64,000 nucleotides of DNA from Eustoma russellianum (GCA_036186865.1 AP025069.1:13576596-13640595), one strand, 5' to 3'; counted from the first letter of the stretch, positions 22,145 to 34,822 are shown. A program made the numbers and translations. The notes: a model not told the origin generated them from the letters alone.

Positions 22145-24046
22145 TGTTGAGAAAAAGGGTTTGAGTGATTTACAAATGCATGATTTAAATGCTATGTATT
22201 TACGAAATGCATGAATAAATTATTACTTGACATGTTTATGTGATAAACAAGCTTTAAATGCTTACATATATTGTTGCCGTACTAACAAGCCATGAAGTGT
22301 TAAAGCTTACATCACATAGCAAACATTTGTTGTCTTTGAACTATTTTCAGGTGCCATAATTAATGAACTAAACTAGTTCATTAAGTAAAGTACTTAAGTT
22401 AATGAACAAACTAGTTCATTAAATGGAGACATATTTGGACAAAGCTTTATGGCAACAAAATTGGAAATGGAAAGTCTCCTCTCTATTCTTCTTCACACGC
22501 CATATACATATATTATATATATATTCACAATTTTATTAAAAAGGCACAATGCACATATATTCCGACGTACTATCGACACGTTATATATATATTACAAACG
22601 TACGTCGACGTCACACCACTATATACACCTCATATTTATGAGTATATTCAGGTCTTATATCATATGATATAAGTCATGGTGATGACAAAATTATAACGAC
22701 ATGTTACAAGGCTATAAATCGAAATATGTTGTATCGGATGACTACCGAAACTTCACCGACGTGTCACGTACTTTCCACATAAAGATGTCCAGCCCATATA
22801 CTTCAAAAATAGACAAAAATTTCGTGGCTCACATGTTCAAATCAGCCACTAAAGCATTCCATGTTGGCACACACAAATCACCCACAATTTAGGCCAAATT
22901 TGTGGAGATTTCAAATTCAATTGTTTTAAGCACAAGGGGCGCCTATACCATCAGTCATTAGAGCTGAATATACACTTTATTTTATGATTATTATGTGTGA
23001 CATAACATATATGACATGTGCAAGAAGTTTGAATTTAATTGGAGAAAAATCGCAAATTCGGTTTTCTACGAACGTAACACATGGAACATTTTTTTGGCAT
23101 GAGATGTAACATGTATCTAGACACTTTTTACACATTCAAGACATGTTAAAGTATTCTAGAAAATTCAAATTAGGCTTTATTGGAATTTACCATATATGTA
23201 TAAACATTGTGCATTATTTGAGAAAGCTTACTAAATGAAATTTCAGTACATGCCTAGCTATATAACATGCCATTTACAGCCATGATGGAGCCAAGGTAGA
23301 TTTATTTGGCATATTAATTGGTGGAGAATATGCCACATAAGATTAGTGACATAAAGGAGTACACTACATATGGAAGGAATTCAAAACTACAACACATGGT
23401 GAAAAGTTTTCAGCACATGTGTAGTTGGCAATTTTTGGGCTGATTTTATCTTCAATTTGCTTCCTAAAATTGAAGGAATTGAATGGTGATTGTTTAGTAA
23501 TATTTTGACTACATTTTGGCACATGTTTTGTAAGTTCTTTTTTTCAGATTTTTACAGCTCATTAAAGGATGCCAAGTTGGACCAATCATCAAGTGATAAG
23601 TAAACAAGGTCAAGTCATCCTTCCAATCATAGTGTGCCAAGTGAGCAAGATGGTGTCATCTCTACACAAGGAAATCTTCCAAGGACTTTAAAGAGAATTC
23701 TCAAGAAAGGAAGAAGCCCTAAGGGGCGGCCAAGCATGCATAAAAGAAGAGGAGTAGTGCAAACAAAGCCAAGACTACAACTCACATTCTCTCAAGTGCA
23801 AGAATCAACACTACTTTCTTCTTCTCCTTTTCTTTCTTCTTCTTCTTCTTCTTCTTCTCTCAAGACTATTGTTCATATATTATACATATTGTATAGGCTT
23901 TGAATATACCACCCACACTCATTCATTGTTGTAAAAGATTGATCAAGGTGTGATCAAACCTTCATTCAATCGATGGTGGTGTCAGTGATTTGTTTGCTCG
24001 ATTGTATTGTTTGTAAAAGGGTGGAGTTAGTGTGTAACTCCAGTCA
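22145..24046 (+). mobile_element. Copia 5' LTR, left part
   Basis: Begins TGTTGAGAAAAAG and matches the 3' LTR from 36770 on. It contains a CATAAAAG TATA-like site near 23740 and a TTC-rich transcribed leader. It stops at the Gypsy insertion and resumes at 33998. Small open frames here (22449-22667, 23634-23903) recur in the other LTR only because the DNA is duplicated. Confidence 0.85.
24042..24046. repeat. target-site duplication AGTCA, left copy
   Basis: AGTCA before the Gypsy 5' LTR. The second copy is at 33993-33997. The 3' LTR of the host Copia shows the uninterrupted sequence with a single AGTCA near 38627. Confidence 0.9.
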
Positions 24047-25009
24047 TGTCATACCTCGTGACTTTTAAGCACGACTTTTAATACTTAATGGTCAACCTTA
24101 AATGCAATTTAATTAATGTTGTAGGATGTGAGACTTAGTTACTCAAAATATAGAAAAATAAGAAAAGGGGTTAAAAGTAGAATTAAAGGTAATTAAGGAA
24201 AATTACCTAACAAGTCCCTACTAAAGGATAGGGGAGTTACACAACACATAGTATAACTCCCCATTAATCTAAGGGGGGCGGTTAAATAGAGGAAAAAGAG
24301 AAGAGAAACCGCAGGAGAAAGAGAGAAAAGAGAAAAGGAGAGGAAGAAGAAGAAGAGGAGAAGGAAAAGGAAGGAAGAAGGCCAATCTAGGTGCAATCCT
24401 TACCGAAATTCTGCAGTAAATTCGTAAGCTTAACTAGAAACAAAGGCAAGTAATCTTTCTATACGCTTTACGTAAATTTTGTTACTTTAGGCCCTATGTT
24501 CTTACAAAGAGAAAACTTGGATCACACATTAGTAGTTTTGATTTGTTTATGTTAAATGCTTTACTATATGTAATTGTTGTTGTTAGTTGTGTAAAGTCAT
24601 GTTCTTATGGCCAAATTTATGAGAATAGCTATGTGGTGCTTTGTTGTTTGTCAAGCATGCCCATGAAAGTGTATTTTTGATGTGTTTATTGTTTTGCTAT
24701 GTTCTTATGTGGGTTGTCTACACCTTAGATGTTTGAGAGGAGTTGCAGAGAATTGAAGGATGATTGATAGCCTTGTTATAGTCTTATTGTGTTGGGAAGG
24801 TTGAGAATATCTATTGAAGATTGTGAATGATAGAAGGTTAAGGGTGGATACTATTAGACATGTCTAAGAATCAATTCATGTTAGTGGTGTGTTAAGCATG
24901 ATGAATCAAGGTGCTAAGATTGGTCTTGAGGTGTTGAACATGAAAGGGGTTGAAGAAGAAAGGTGTTGGGTGGAAGTTACTGCAGAAAAACTGCAGTTTA
25001 GAACCGTCA

Positions 25010-25270
25010 GAACACTTCGAACACCTACATTAGGCACTTCAAGTCACATTAGGCGCCTAATGTAGGCGTTCAATGTGTCCCAGAGCATCCCCGTACACTT
25101 CGAACACCTACATTAGGCGCTTCAAGTCACATTAGGCGCTTCATGTAGGCGTTCGATGTATACGGCACATCTCCGAACACTTCGAACGCCTAGTATAGGC
25201 GCTCCATGTCCACATTAGGCGCTCCATGTAGCGTTCGAAGTATACTGGAAGTCTTTTTGACCCTTTAGGC
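25010..25270 (+). repeat. LTR tandem array with TTCGAA and GGCGC motifs
   Basis: Three diverged units of about 83 bp, each with CACTTCGAAC(A/G)CCTA, ATTAGGCGC and a TAGGCGTTCGA-like segment. GAACGCCTA and TAGGCGCTTC form imperfect inverted pairs. The 3' LTR copy is at 32325-32600. The same motif occurs in the unrelated Copia LTR at 47905-48390. Confidence 0.85.
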
Positions 25271-25632
25271 GTCCCATGTATGTGTAGTAACTCTATAAAC
25301 TTCTTTTGAACATAAAATGCAAGGGTATTTGAGGTGTAAGTGAGGTGTAGATGGTAAGTTTGATCAAGTAAGAATAAGATTGAATCCCAAGTGAATTAGT
25401 GAGACGAACGGACTTGGAAAGATATGAACATGGAGTGTTTGAGGTGCTAGACCGTATACTTGATATGTAAGATGTATGTGTATGTGTGTTACATGTTTGA
25501 TACGAAGTTACATGTGCATCCTGCATCATGACATGGGCACTTGCATTTGACTCGAGAATTGCTTTGCGAAAGAACATGTGTTTACAAGAGAAGTTTAAAG
25601 TTTTTGAAAGGCAAAATGGCTGCTGGTTGATC

Positions 25633-25830
25633 ACAGGGTATAAAAGTCACGCCTGCGAAAGCAGGGTATAAAAGCATGACCTGTGAATCAACAGCAGGGT
25701 ATAAAATATGTTATGGGGCCGTGGACCTATCAGCATGGATATATGATGTATGTAATGGGGCCGTGGACCTTTCAGCACAGGGTATAAAGTTATATGTTAT
25801 GGGGCCGTGGACCTTTCAGCAAGGGGTATA
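25633..25830 (+). repeat. second LTR tandem array (GGGGCCGTGGACC units)
   Basis: Diverged units of about 45 bp combining GGGTATAAA and GGGGCCGTGGACCTTTCAGC. The 3' LTR (32945-33240) has at least one more unit. Confidence 0.8.
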
Positions 25831-26450
25831 AAGTTCTGTTTGCAGAGATGTGACTAGCGTATGACTTGCTTATGATGATATGTTGTTTTAGCACATGTTT
25901 GTTCTTGTATTCGTGTATCATTTATGTGTTTTATCTATTTTGAGGAATTCTTATAAAGATGCTACTTGCTAACCCGAGCATCATATTTTGGGAAATGATT
26001 TATACACTGGTGACTCGTCGTGTATGATCCCGTAAGGTGTATAGACGGGTTACTTGCTGGCGATATTTTCGCTAAGAATAGATACTGTATTCCTTTTCAG
26101 GTGAGCCGGAATATGAGATGATATTTATCGAAGATGATGGCGAGTGGGCTCAATGGGATGACGGGCATGGAAATAGATAGATGCTTGACTACTCTCTTTA
26201 AGTTTGGAAACTCAATGTTATTATGTTGTTCTGGAACTTATGTTAGCTAGATGAATAAACACCTTTTAATTCTGCTGTACTTTCTAATTACATTATTGAT
26301 GGTGAAGTTTTAAATTTAACAATGTTTCCGCTGATTTATCTTATGTCATGGATGATGTACGATTGATCTGCTTTGACGCTTCGTAATTCTCATAGTAGAC
26401 TACGGCGGATGCACTGGTTCTGATGACAGTTTCAGGCGGGGCACTACAGG

Positions 26451-26462
26451 TGGTATCAGAGC
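26451..26462 (+). other. primer-binding site, tRNA-Met
   Basis: TGGTATCAGAGC two bases after the LTR end. Confidence 0.9.
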
Positions 26463-26728
26463 CTAGGCTTCAGATCTATCTCGGAAACTTAGGTTCATGA
26501 TCTTTTAGACACCTAAGATATGATTCTCCCTTAAGATTGATCCTTAGTTATAAGTATTGATTCCTCTAGGGTCTAAGTAGGATCTGGGTTGGGTGTGTGC
26601 GAGCGCGTTTATGATCTAATTTCGTATTAATAGTTTTATTACATACCTCAACCATTCTTACGCATTCCAGCTTTCAGTAATCTCTTGTACTTACTGAATG
26701 CTAATGCAAGGTTGATCTTTCAGAGAAA

Positions 26729-27799
26729 ATGCCTCCAAGAAGAGATAACACAGGAAACTCTGGCAATGGACAGGACAACCAGCCACCATAAATGGTTTTA
26801 CCTCAGGTGCTCACTGATGCGCTTACGGTGATCGCACAAGGTTTTGCTTAGCAGCATCAGCCTCCGCCGCCCCCACCACCGCAGCACAATATCCGGTTCT
26901 TCTATGGAGAGATGAGGAAGATGAGAGATCCGGAGTTTGGAGGATGTACTGATCCGGAGGAGGCTCAACATTGGTTGGATGAGGTAGAGAAGTGTTTTCG
27001 ATTGGTGCAAGTGCCTGAAGAGATAAAGGTAGATGTGTTCACACCTCTTTTGTGTGGCAAAGCTGGCGAATAGTGGGCCGGGATGGTGTTAAGAATGACC
27101 CCACCTATCTCATGGGCACAGTTCTGTGATGTTTTCCTAAAGTACTACGTGCCCGAGACTGCGATATTGGATAAAATAAGGGCATTTGATCGGTTGGAGC
27201 AAGGATGACGGTGTCAGAGTATGCGGATCGTTTCCATGCTTTAGGTAAGTTTGCCCCTGCGATTATGTCAGACAATCGCCTTAAGATGACGAAGTTTGAG
27301 AGGGGTTTGGACTCAAGGATACAGTCGGCAATAGTGAACGCGGGAATGAAAACTTACGAGGACATGTTGGATGCGTGTTTCCGAGTTGAGAGCGATTTTC
27401 GCAGGGTGGCAGCGCGAGCAGTTAGTGAAGGGTCATCTGATAGAGGCAAGAGGTCAAGAGAGGAGGTTAGAGTTGGTGGCAGACCCGGACGTTGGGTCAA
27501 GATTCCAAAGAGGGGTCCAGTTGGAAATTTTCAAAGACCCCCAGTGCAAAATCCAGTAGTTCAGCAGGCTATGGGAGTTTTTCCACATTGCAACAAGAAT
27601 CACGTCGGAGAGTGTAGAAAGGTGGCTGGAGCATGCTTCCGATGCGGTCAAGTGGGTCATATGATTAGGGACTGTCCGGAGATGAAGAAAAATACTCCAG
27701 GAGAAGCGGCTCCGCAGCCGAGAGCAAAGCCACGAGCAAATGCCCGTGTACATCTCATGACGGATGCTGATGTGCAGGAGGCTACCGATGTAGTAGCAG
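26729..27799 (+). pseudogene. Gypsy gag, with stops and a frameshift
   Basis: Starts M-P-P-R-R, as in the younger copy. It carries a retrotransposon Gag domain and a C-F-R-C-G-Q-V-G-H-M-I-R-D-C knuckle near 27640. A companion CX2CX3HX3C motif has lost its first Cys. In-frame stops occur at 26789 (TAA) and at least twice more before 27080, and a deletion near 27203 shifts the frame, after which 27205-27799 is open. The coding exon ends at 27799, where a GT-AG intron begins that removes the apparent gag stop. Confidence 0.8.
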
Positions 27800-27883
27800 G
27801 TACCATTTAAGTTAAGTTTAAACCCTTGTTGAATTAAGTATTTACGTGCTTAACTTTCTGTGTAAAACTTGATATGGCCTTAG
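27800..27883 (+). other. intron between gag and protease (84 bp)
   Basis: Donor GCAG/GTACCA and acceptor CCTTAG/GTGCGG. Removing it joins gag to protease in frame (A-G-A-V-L-V-N-K). An intron of 86 bp sits at the homologous codon in the younger element (58210-58295). Confidence 0.7.
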
Positions 27884-28320
27884 GTGCGGTTTTAGTAAAT
27901 AAGATACCTGCCAACGTGCTTTTCGATAGCGGCGCAAGCCACTCCTTTATAGCAAAGAGATTCACTAAGCACCTTGGTAGTTTGCCTGAATGGTTAGAAA
28001 CTTCGTATCGTGTTCAAGCGGCCGGAGATCAAATTATGGTTTCGTACCAGCAGTACCGTGATTGCGAATTGGAGTTTAAAGGACAAACATTCTCCGCCAC
28101 ACTGATTCCTATTCAGATGTATGACTTTGACGTTATATTAGGAATGGACTGGTTGGCCAAGTATCACGCCAACATTGACTGTCGATTGAAGTAAGTGACA
28201 GTCGAGAGTGCTAAGATGGAAGAAGTAACGTTTCAAGGGGAACCGGAACGAAAGAAAGTACCCAAGAAGGTGTATGTGTCGGTTGCACAAGCGTGCAAAG
28301 CTTTAAGGAAAGGTGCTGGG
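27884..28320 (+). pseudogene. Gypsy aspartic protease
   Basis: Retropepsin-like domain with active site F-D-S-G-A-S-H-S-F near 27920 and the later I-L-G-M-D-W-L segment near 28140. It would cut the Gag-Pol polyprotein. A stop at 28192-28194 lies after the domain, and the frame toward RT is off by one base near 28320. Confidence 0.8.
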
Positions 28321-29403
28321 GATTCCTAGTGTATGCCATAGATGTTACTCAGGAGGTACCGTCTATCGAGCAAATTCCAGTGGTCAACGAATTCCTTGAT
28401 GTGTTTCCGGAAGATTTACCAGGAGTACCACCCCCGAGGGAAGTCGAGTTCGAGATAAACTTGATTCCAGGAACTGAACCTATGTCTAAAGCCCCTTATA
28501 GAATGGCTCCGGCAGAGTTGAGAGAGTTGAAGGAACAACTGCAGGAGTTATTAGATAAGAAGTTTATCCGCCCTAGTGTATCGCCCTGGGGAGCACCTAT
28601 TTTGTTTGTGAAGAAGAAAGATGGTAGCATGAGACTTTGTATCGATTATATAGAGTTGAATAAAGTTACCATCAAGAATAAGTATCCCCTTCCACGAATT
28701 TAGGATTTGTTTGACCAGCTCAAGGGTGTCAAAATCTTCTCTAAAATTGATCTCCGATCAGGGTATCATCAACTGCGAGTGAAGGCCGAGGACATCGCAA
28801 AGATCGCCTTCCGCACAAGATATGGCCATTATGAATTTTTGGTGATGCCGTTTGGATTAACAAATGCCCCCGCAGCTTTTATGGATCTTATGAATACCGT
28901 CTTTCGGGAACAGTTGAACAAGTTTGTAGTGGTATTCATAGATGATATTCTGGTGTATTCTCCTGACGAGCAAACTCACGCTGAGCATTTGAGAACCGTT
29001 CTAGGTATTTTGAGGCAGAAACAACTATACGCTAAGTTTAGCAAATGTGAGTTTTGGCTAAGAAGTGTGGCTTTTCTGGGTCACGTGATATCAGAGGAGG
29101 GGATTGCTGTTGATCCGAAGAAGGTGGAAGCTATAACTGAATGGCCTAGACCTACCAACGTCACCGAAGTGCGAAGTTTCTTGGGTCTAGCGGGTTATTA
29201 TAGAAAGTTTGTGGAGGGATTCTCAAGGATAGCCGTACCACTCAGTCGCCTTACTCAAAAGAAGTCCAAGTTTGAGTGGACAGCGGAATGCGAGCAAAGC
29301 TTCACGGAGCTTAAGAAGAGGTTAACGACGGCTCCAGTATTGGCTCAACCCTCCGGAACTGATGGGTTTGTGATTTATAGTGACGCATCGAAGAACGGTT
29401 TAG
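28293..29403 (+). pseudogene. Gypsy reverse transcriptase and start of RNase H
   Basis: Contains the L-P-G-V-P-P-x-R-E-V linker, K-K-D-G-S-M-R-L-C-I-D-Y, the L-V-M-P-F-G-L-T-N-A-P segment, F-I-D-D-I-L-V-Y near 28940, F-L-G-H-V-I-S, and the start of RNase H (Y-S-D-A-S-K-N-G). One nonsense change (TAG at 28701-28703, a GAG codon in the relative) interrupts it. No intron lies at the RT position where the younger copy has one. The exon ends at 29403. Confidence 0.85.
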
Positions 29404-29473
29404 GTACGTAAACTGTAGTATAAGGTTATGATCTTGCATACCAATTAAGTTTAGACTAATACCTTGTTTGTAG
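29404..29473 (+). other. intron in RNase H (70 bp)
   Basis: Donor TTTAG/GTACGT and acceptor TTTGTAG/GTTGCG. Splicing restores N-G-L-G-C-V-L-M-Q exactly. The homologous intron in the younger copy is 59890-59956 (67 bp). Confidence 0.75.
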
Positions 29474-31320
29474 GTTGCGTTTTGATGCAAAACGAACGAG
29501 TCATTGCATATGCCTCAAGACAGCTAAAGCCTTACGAGCGAAACTACCCAACACATGATCTTGAACTCGCCGCAGTTGTATTCACCTTAAAGATTTGGCG
29601 GCGCTATCTATATGGAGAAAAGTGCGCGGTATTCATGGACCACAAGAGTTTAAAGTATTTATTCTCTCAGAAAGAATTAAACATGAGGCAGCGGAGATGG
29701 TTGGAGTTGCTAAAAGACTATGATTTGACAATCCATTACCATCCAGGAAAGGCTAATAAAGTGGCAGATGCTTTAAGTAGGAAGTCCAGCCATGCGCGAC
29801 AATCACCATTGGAAAGAGAGATAGAGGAATTCGGTTTAGATTTGGTTGACTCCACAGTGACCGCTTTGACAATATTGACTATCACACCAAGTTTGGTTGA
29901 TCGGATAAAGGAGGCTCAGAAGAATGATAAGACCCTCAGTGAAATAATGGAAAGGGTGAAACATAGTCAAGCTGAAGGATTTCGGACCAAAGAGGATGGG
30001 AGCTTATGGTTTAGAGAAAGATTATGCGTACCTGATGTTGACGAACTTAGAAAGGAAATTTTGCAAGAAGCTCATAGTTCGAGGTTATCAATACACCCTA
30101 GTAGCACCAAGATGTATAGAGATCTCAAGCAATATTATTGGTGGTCCAGAATGAAACAACAAGTTGCTGAATTTATAGAAAGGTGCTTAGTTTGTCAACA
30201 AGTCAAGGCGGAACACCAACGGCATGGTGGATTGTTGATGCCATTAGAAATTCCAGAATGGAAATGGGAACATGTCACGATGGATTTCGTAGCTGGTTTA
30301 CCAAAGACAAGAAGTGGATATGACATGATTTGGGTCATCGTGGATCGTTTAACAAAGTCTGCCCATTTCCTACCTGTTTCAAGTGAAGCACCTCTTGACA
30401 AGTTAGTGAAATTATATATGGAGAATATTGTTAGCTTGCATGGTGTTCCAGTAAGTATAGTGTCCGACCGAGATTCACGGTTTACATCCAAGTTTTGGAC
30501 AGCATTCCAGAAAGCCATGGGTACGGAATTAAGGTTGAGTACGGCGTATCATCCTCAAACCGATTGACAGTCTGAGCGGACTATTCAAACCTTGGAAGAT
30601 ATGCTAAGGGCTTGCATGTTGGATTTTAAAGGGAGTTGGGATGAAATGGTAAAGCTAATGGAGTTTTCTTATAACAACAGTTACCACAACGTAATTGACA
30701 TGGCTCCTTTTAAAGCTTTGTATGGAAGGAAATGTAGGTCCCCGATTTATTGGGACGAAGTAGGTGTGAGGACCATCACCGGACCTGAGCTATTGGAGAA
30801 AACGCTAGAAAAGGTGAAAGTCATCCGGGAAAGACTCAAGGCAGCTCAGGATCGCAACAAGAGTTGGGCAGATTCCAAACGACGACCATTAGAATTTAAA
30901 GTGGGTGAAAAAGTCTATTTGAGGATATCACCTACGAAGGGGATCATGAGGTTTGGATTCAAGGGCAAGCTAAGTCCCCGTTTTATTGGACCTTATGAAA
31001 TACTGGAGAAAGTAGGAGCATTGTCATATAGGTTAGCATTACCTCCGGTATTGGCGCAAGTTCACAATGTCCTTCATGTATCACAACTAAGGAAGTACGT
31101 GACAGATCCAAGTCATGTACTTGAGGCACAACCTTTGGAACTTAAGGATGATGTTACTTACGAAGAGATACCAATGAAAATTGTCGACCGGAAGAACCAA
31201 GTGTTGAGGAAGAGGGTAATCCCTTATGTGAAGGTTCAGTGGAGCAATCACACAGAACGTGAGGCCACTTGGGAACTCGAAGAACAGATGCGAGAGAAGT
31301 ATCCTCAACTCTTTGACTAA
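29474..31320 (+). pseudogene. Gypsy RNase H, integrase and chromodomain
   Basis: RNase H continues through T-H-D-L-E-L-A-A and A-D-A-L-S-R. Integrase follows: an H2C2 zinc-binding region (30070-30200), a catalytic core with M-D-F near 30283, S-D-R-D near 30468 and the Q-S-E-R glutamate near 30577, and a C-terminal chromodomain ending E-A-T-W-E-L-E. Integrase inserts the DNA copy, and the chromodomain is thought to steer it to marked chromatin. One stop (TGA at 30565-30567, Gly in the relative) breaks the frame next to the catalytic Glu. Confidence 0.85.
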
Positions 31321-31351
31321 GGTACGTAAGTTTCGAGGACGAAACTTTTTG

Positions 31352-31364
31352 TAAGGGGGTGAAA
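31352..31364 (+). other. polypurine tract
   Basis: AAGGGGGTGAAA immediately before the 3' LTR. Primes plus-strand DNA synthesis. Confidence 0.8.
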
Positions 31365-33992
31365 TGTCATACCCCGTGACTTTTAAGCACGACTTGTAAT
31401 ACTTAATGGTCAACCTTAAATGCAATTTAATTAATGTTGTAGGATGTGAGACTTAGTTACTCAAAATATAGAAAAATAAGAAAAAGGGATTAAAAGTAGA
31501 ATTAAAGGTAATTAAGGAAAATTACCTAACAAGTCCCTACTAAAGGATAGGGGAGTTACACAACACATAGTATAACTCCCCATTAATCTAAGGGGGGCGG
31601 TTAAACAGAGGAAAAAGAGAAGAGAAACCGCAGGAGAAAGAGAGAAAAGAGAAAAGGAGAGGAAGAAGAAGAAGAGGAGAAGGAAAAGGAAGGAAGAAGG
31701 CCAATCTAGGTGCAATCTTTACGGAAATTCTGCAGTAAATTCGTAAGCTTAACTAGAAACAAAGGCAAGTAATCTTTCTATACGCTTTACGTAAATTTTG
31801 TTACTTTAGGCCCTATGTTCTTACAAAGAGAAAACTTGGATCACACATTAGTAGTTTTGATTTGTTTATGTTAAATGCTTTACTATATGTAATTGTTGTT
31901 GTTAGTTGTGTAAAGTCATGTTCTTTGGGCCAAATTTCTGAGAATAGCTATGTGGTGCTTTGTTTATTGTCAAGCATGCCCATGAAAGTGTATTTTTGAT
32001 GTGTTTATTGTTTTGTTATGTTCTTTGTGGGTTGTCTACACCTTAGATGTTTGAGAGGAGTTGCAGAGAATTGAAGGATGATTGATAGCCTTGTTATAGT
32101 CTTATTGTGTTGGGAAGGTTGAGGATATCTATTGAAGATTGTAAACGATAGAAGGTTAAGAGTGGATACTATTAGACATGTCTAAGAATCAATTCATGTT
32201 AGTGGTGTGTTAAGCATGATGAATCAAGGTGCTAAGATTGGTCTTGAGGTGTTGAACATGAAAGGGGTTGAAGAAGAAAGGTGTTGGGTGGAAGTTACTG
32301 CAGAAAAACCGCAGTTTAGAATCGTCAGAACACTTCGAACACCTACATTAGGCGCTTCAAGTCACATTAGGCGCCTAATGTAGGCGTTGAATGTGTCCCA
32401 GAGCATCCCCGTACACTTCGAACACCTACATTAGGCGCTTCAAGTCACATTAGGCGCTTCATGTAGGCGTTCGATGTATACGGCACATCTCCGAACACTT
32501 CGAACGCCTAGTATAGGCGCTCCATGTCCACATTAGGCACTCCATGTAGCGTTCGAAGTATACTGGAAGTCTTTTTGACCCTTTAGGCGCCCCATGTATG
32601 TGTAGTAACTCTGTACACTTCTTTTGAAAATAAAATGCAAGGGTATTTGAGGTGTAAGTGAGGTGTAGATGGTAAGTTTGATCAAGTAAGAATAAGATTG
32701 AATCCCAAGTGAATTAGTGAGACGAACGGACTTGGAAAGATATGAACATGGAGTGTTTGAGGTGCTAGACCGTATACTTGATATGTAAGATGTATGTGTG
32801 TGTGTTACATGTTTGATACGAAGTTACATGTGCATCCTGCATCATGACATGGGCACTTGCATTTGACTCGAGAATTGCTTTGCGAAAGAACATATGTTTA
32901 CAAGAGAAGTTTAAAGTTTTTGAAAGGCAAAATGGCTGCTGGTTGATCGCAGGGTATAAAAGTCACGCCTGCGAAAGCATGGTATAAAAGCGTGACCTGT
33001 GAATCAACAGCAAGGTATAAAATATGTTATGGGGCCATGGACCTATCAGCACGGAAAATAAAGTATTTTATGGGGCCATGGACCTGTCAGCACGGATATA
33101 TGATGTATGTAATGGGGCCGTGGACCTTTCAGCACGGGGTATAAAGTTATATGTTATGGGGCCGTGGACCTTTCAGCACGGGGTATAAAGTTCTGTTTGC
33201 TGTGGACTGATCACCCACAGCGTATAAAGTTCTGCTACGCGAAGAATATGATAAGAAGAGTTATGAAATGTTTTGTGAAATGACACGCATGACATGTTTA
33301 TGAAAGAAGACTTATGCATGGGTGTTGTGTGTTATTTTAAAGAAGTACATGCATCATGATACATGAAGCATAAGATTTGATATGCAAGAGATGTGACTAG
33401 CTTATGACTTGCTTATGATGATATGTTGTTTTAGCACATGTTTGTTCTCGTATCCGTGTATCATTTATGTGTTTTATCTTTTTTGAGGAATTCTTATAAA
33501 GATGCTACTTGCTAACCCGAGCACCATATTTTGGGCAATGATTTATACACTGGTGACTCGTCGTGTGTGATCCCGTAAGGTGTATAGACGGGTTACTTGC
33601 TGGTGATATTTTCGCTAAGAACAGATACTGTATTCCTTTTCAGGTGAGCCGGAATATGAGATGATATTTATCGAAGACGATGGCGAGTGGGCTCAATGGG
33701 ATGACGGGCATGGAAATAGATAGATGCTTGACTATTCTCTTTAAGTTTGGAAACTCAATGTTATTATGTTGTTTTGGAACTTATGTTAGCTAGATGAACA
33801 AACACCTTTTAATTCCGCTGTACTTTCTAGTTACATTATTGATGGTGAAGTTTTAAATTTAACAACGTTTCCGCTGATTTATCTTACGTCATGGATGATG
33901 TACGATTGATCTGCTTTGACGCTTCGTAGTTCTCATAGTAGACTACGACGGGTGCACTGGTTCCGATGACTATTTCGGGCCGGGGTGCTACA
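31365..33992 (+). mobile_element. Gypsy 3' LTR (2,628 bp)
   Basis: From TGTCATACCCCG to GGTGCTACA, same order as the 5' LTR. It keeps a 186-bp segment (33201-33386) and an array unit missing from the 5' LTR. Scattered substitutions and indels between the LTRs indicate an older insertion than the element at 54875. Confidence 0.9.
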
Positions 33993-33997
33993 AGTCA
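33993..33997. repeat. target-site duplication AGTCA, right copy
   Basis: Matches 24042-24046. Confidence 0.9.
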
Positions 33998-34766
33998 CCC
34001 TTGTGGTGAGGTGTTTATTGTGTTTGGTGATAACGAGGAAGGCATCCTCAAAGACAGGAGTAGGTTGATTTAACCGAACCAGTATAAAATCATTGGTGTT
34101 CTTACTTTATTGCATTTTACTTTCAGTTTCCAGCATTCTGTATCCATTTTGTCACAATATAAAAAATAGTAAACGATCTTCAAAAGTTACAAAATTTTTC
34201 AAAAACATAGCCACATATGCTAGATTTCATTTGGCGCAAGTTTCAACTCATTTGGATAAGTATAAGTCAGTCAAACTTGAATAGTTCTGAGACTAGTGCA
34301 ATCTGATTTTCGGAGTTGCAAAGGTTGAGAACATCAACGTGATTGACATACTTCCCAAAGGAATTTTCAAAAACTGTTTCAAACCATTAAAATAAATATC
34401 TTGATGGTATTGTCATTAAATTTTTAGACCATTTTAAGTCACCAATTAATCGTAATAAAGTTTTCAAGTCGGAGTACAGTTTCTGGCAGATTTGCGCAAT
34501 CTGACCAAAAACGTATTCTCAAGGGGTTAGGAGTGGAATTTTAAATTGAAATTTTTATGAGATACTCAGAACGTCTGAGAGTAGATTATCACAGAATTTC
34601 ATAATTTTTGGAGGTCTGTAACTAGGTCTTTTAATTATTTCAAATCAGGATCTGAAAACTGAAACTGTTTTCAGAAGTGAGGTTTTTGGTTCAAAAGTTC
34701 TTAAAAACCAAATTTTCTGCACCCACTATTCAACCCCTCCTTCTAGTGGTGCTATACGGGTCCTAA
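33998..34766 (+). mobile_element. Copia 5' LTR, right part
   Basis: Continues the LTR interrupted at 24046 and matches 38628-39381 of the 3' LTR. It ends close to TCCTAAA, two bases before the primer site. Confidence 0.85.
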
Positions 34767-34768
34767 AG

Positions 34769-34779
34769 TGGTATCAGGG
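34769..34779 (+). other. primer-binding site, tRNA-Met type, diverged
   Basis: TGGTATCAGGG, one change from the usual TGGTATCAGAG, directly after the LTR. Confidence 0.75.
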
Positions 34780-34822
34780 TGTAGGTACACTCACTACAAG
34801 GAGATCCAACGATCTTTGTGAA

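Larger units (their letters stand above)
24047..26448 (+). mobile_element. Gypsy 5' LTR (2,402 bp)
   Basis: From TGTCATACC to GCACTACA. It has a TTAAATAGAGG TATA-like site near 24283, a purine-rich leader, a possible GC-type splice donor (AAAG/GCAAGT at 24445/24446) and two tandem arrays. It is 226 bp shorter than the 3' LTR, mainly from a 186-bp deletion between the equivalents of 33201 and 33386 plus one lost unit of the second array. Confidence 0.9.
24047..33992 (+). mobile_element. Gypsy chromovirus (Tekay/Del-like), older copy
   Basis: A 9.95-kb element: LTR 2,402 bp, primer site, gag, protease, RT, RNase H, integrase with chromodomain, polypurine tract, LTR 2,628 bp. It is inserted in the 5' LTR of the Copia element with duplication AGTCA. 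Several stops, one or more frameshifts and LTR indels make it inactive. Two short GT-AG introns lie in gag-pol at the same positions as in the younger relative at 54875. Confidence 0.9.

Noticed and set aside
22449..22667. Small conserved frame with a counterpart at 37061-37267
   Set aside because: The two copies are the LTR pair of one element, and the frames differ by indels, so there is no sign of selection on protein.
23634..23903. 89-codon frame with a Ser run, repeated at 38225-38485
   Set aside because: Inside both LTRs of the same Copia element. The Ser run is a TTC microsatellite in the transcribed leader.
24193..24396. 67-codon antisense frame repeated at 31512-31715
   Set aside because: Antisense of the purine-rich leader in both LTRs of the Gypsy element. 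Low-complexity Phe/Leu/Ser.
25010..25270. CRISPR-like direct repeats
   Set aside because: Units are diverged, without uniform spacers, inside a plant LTR.
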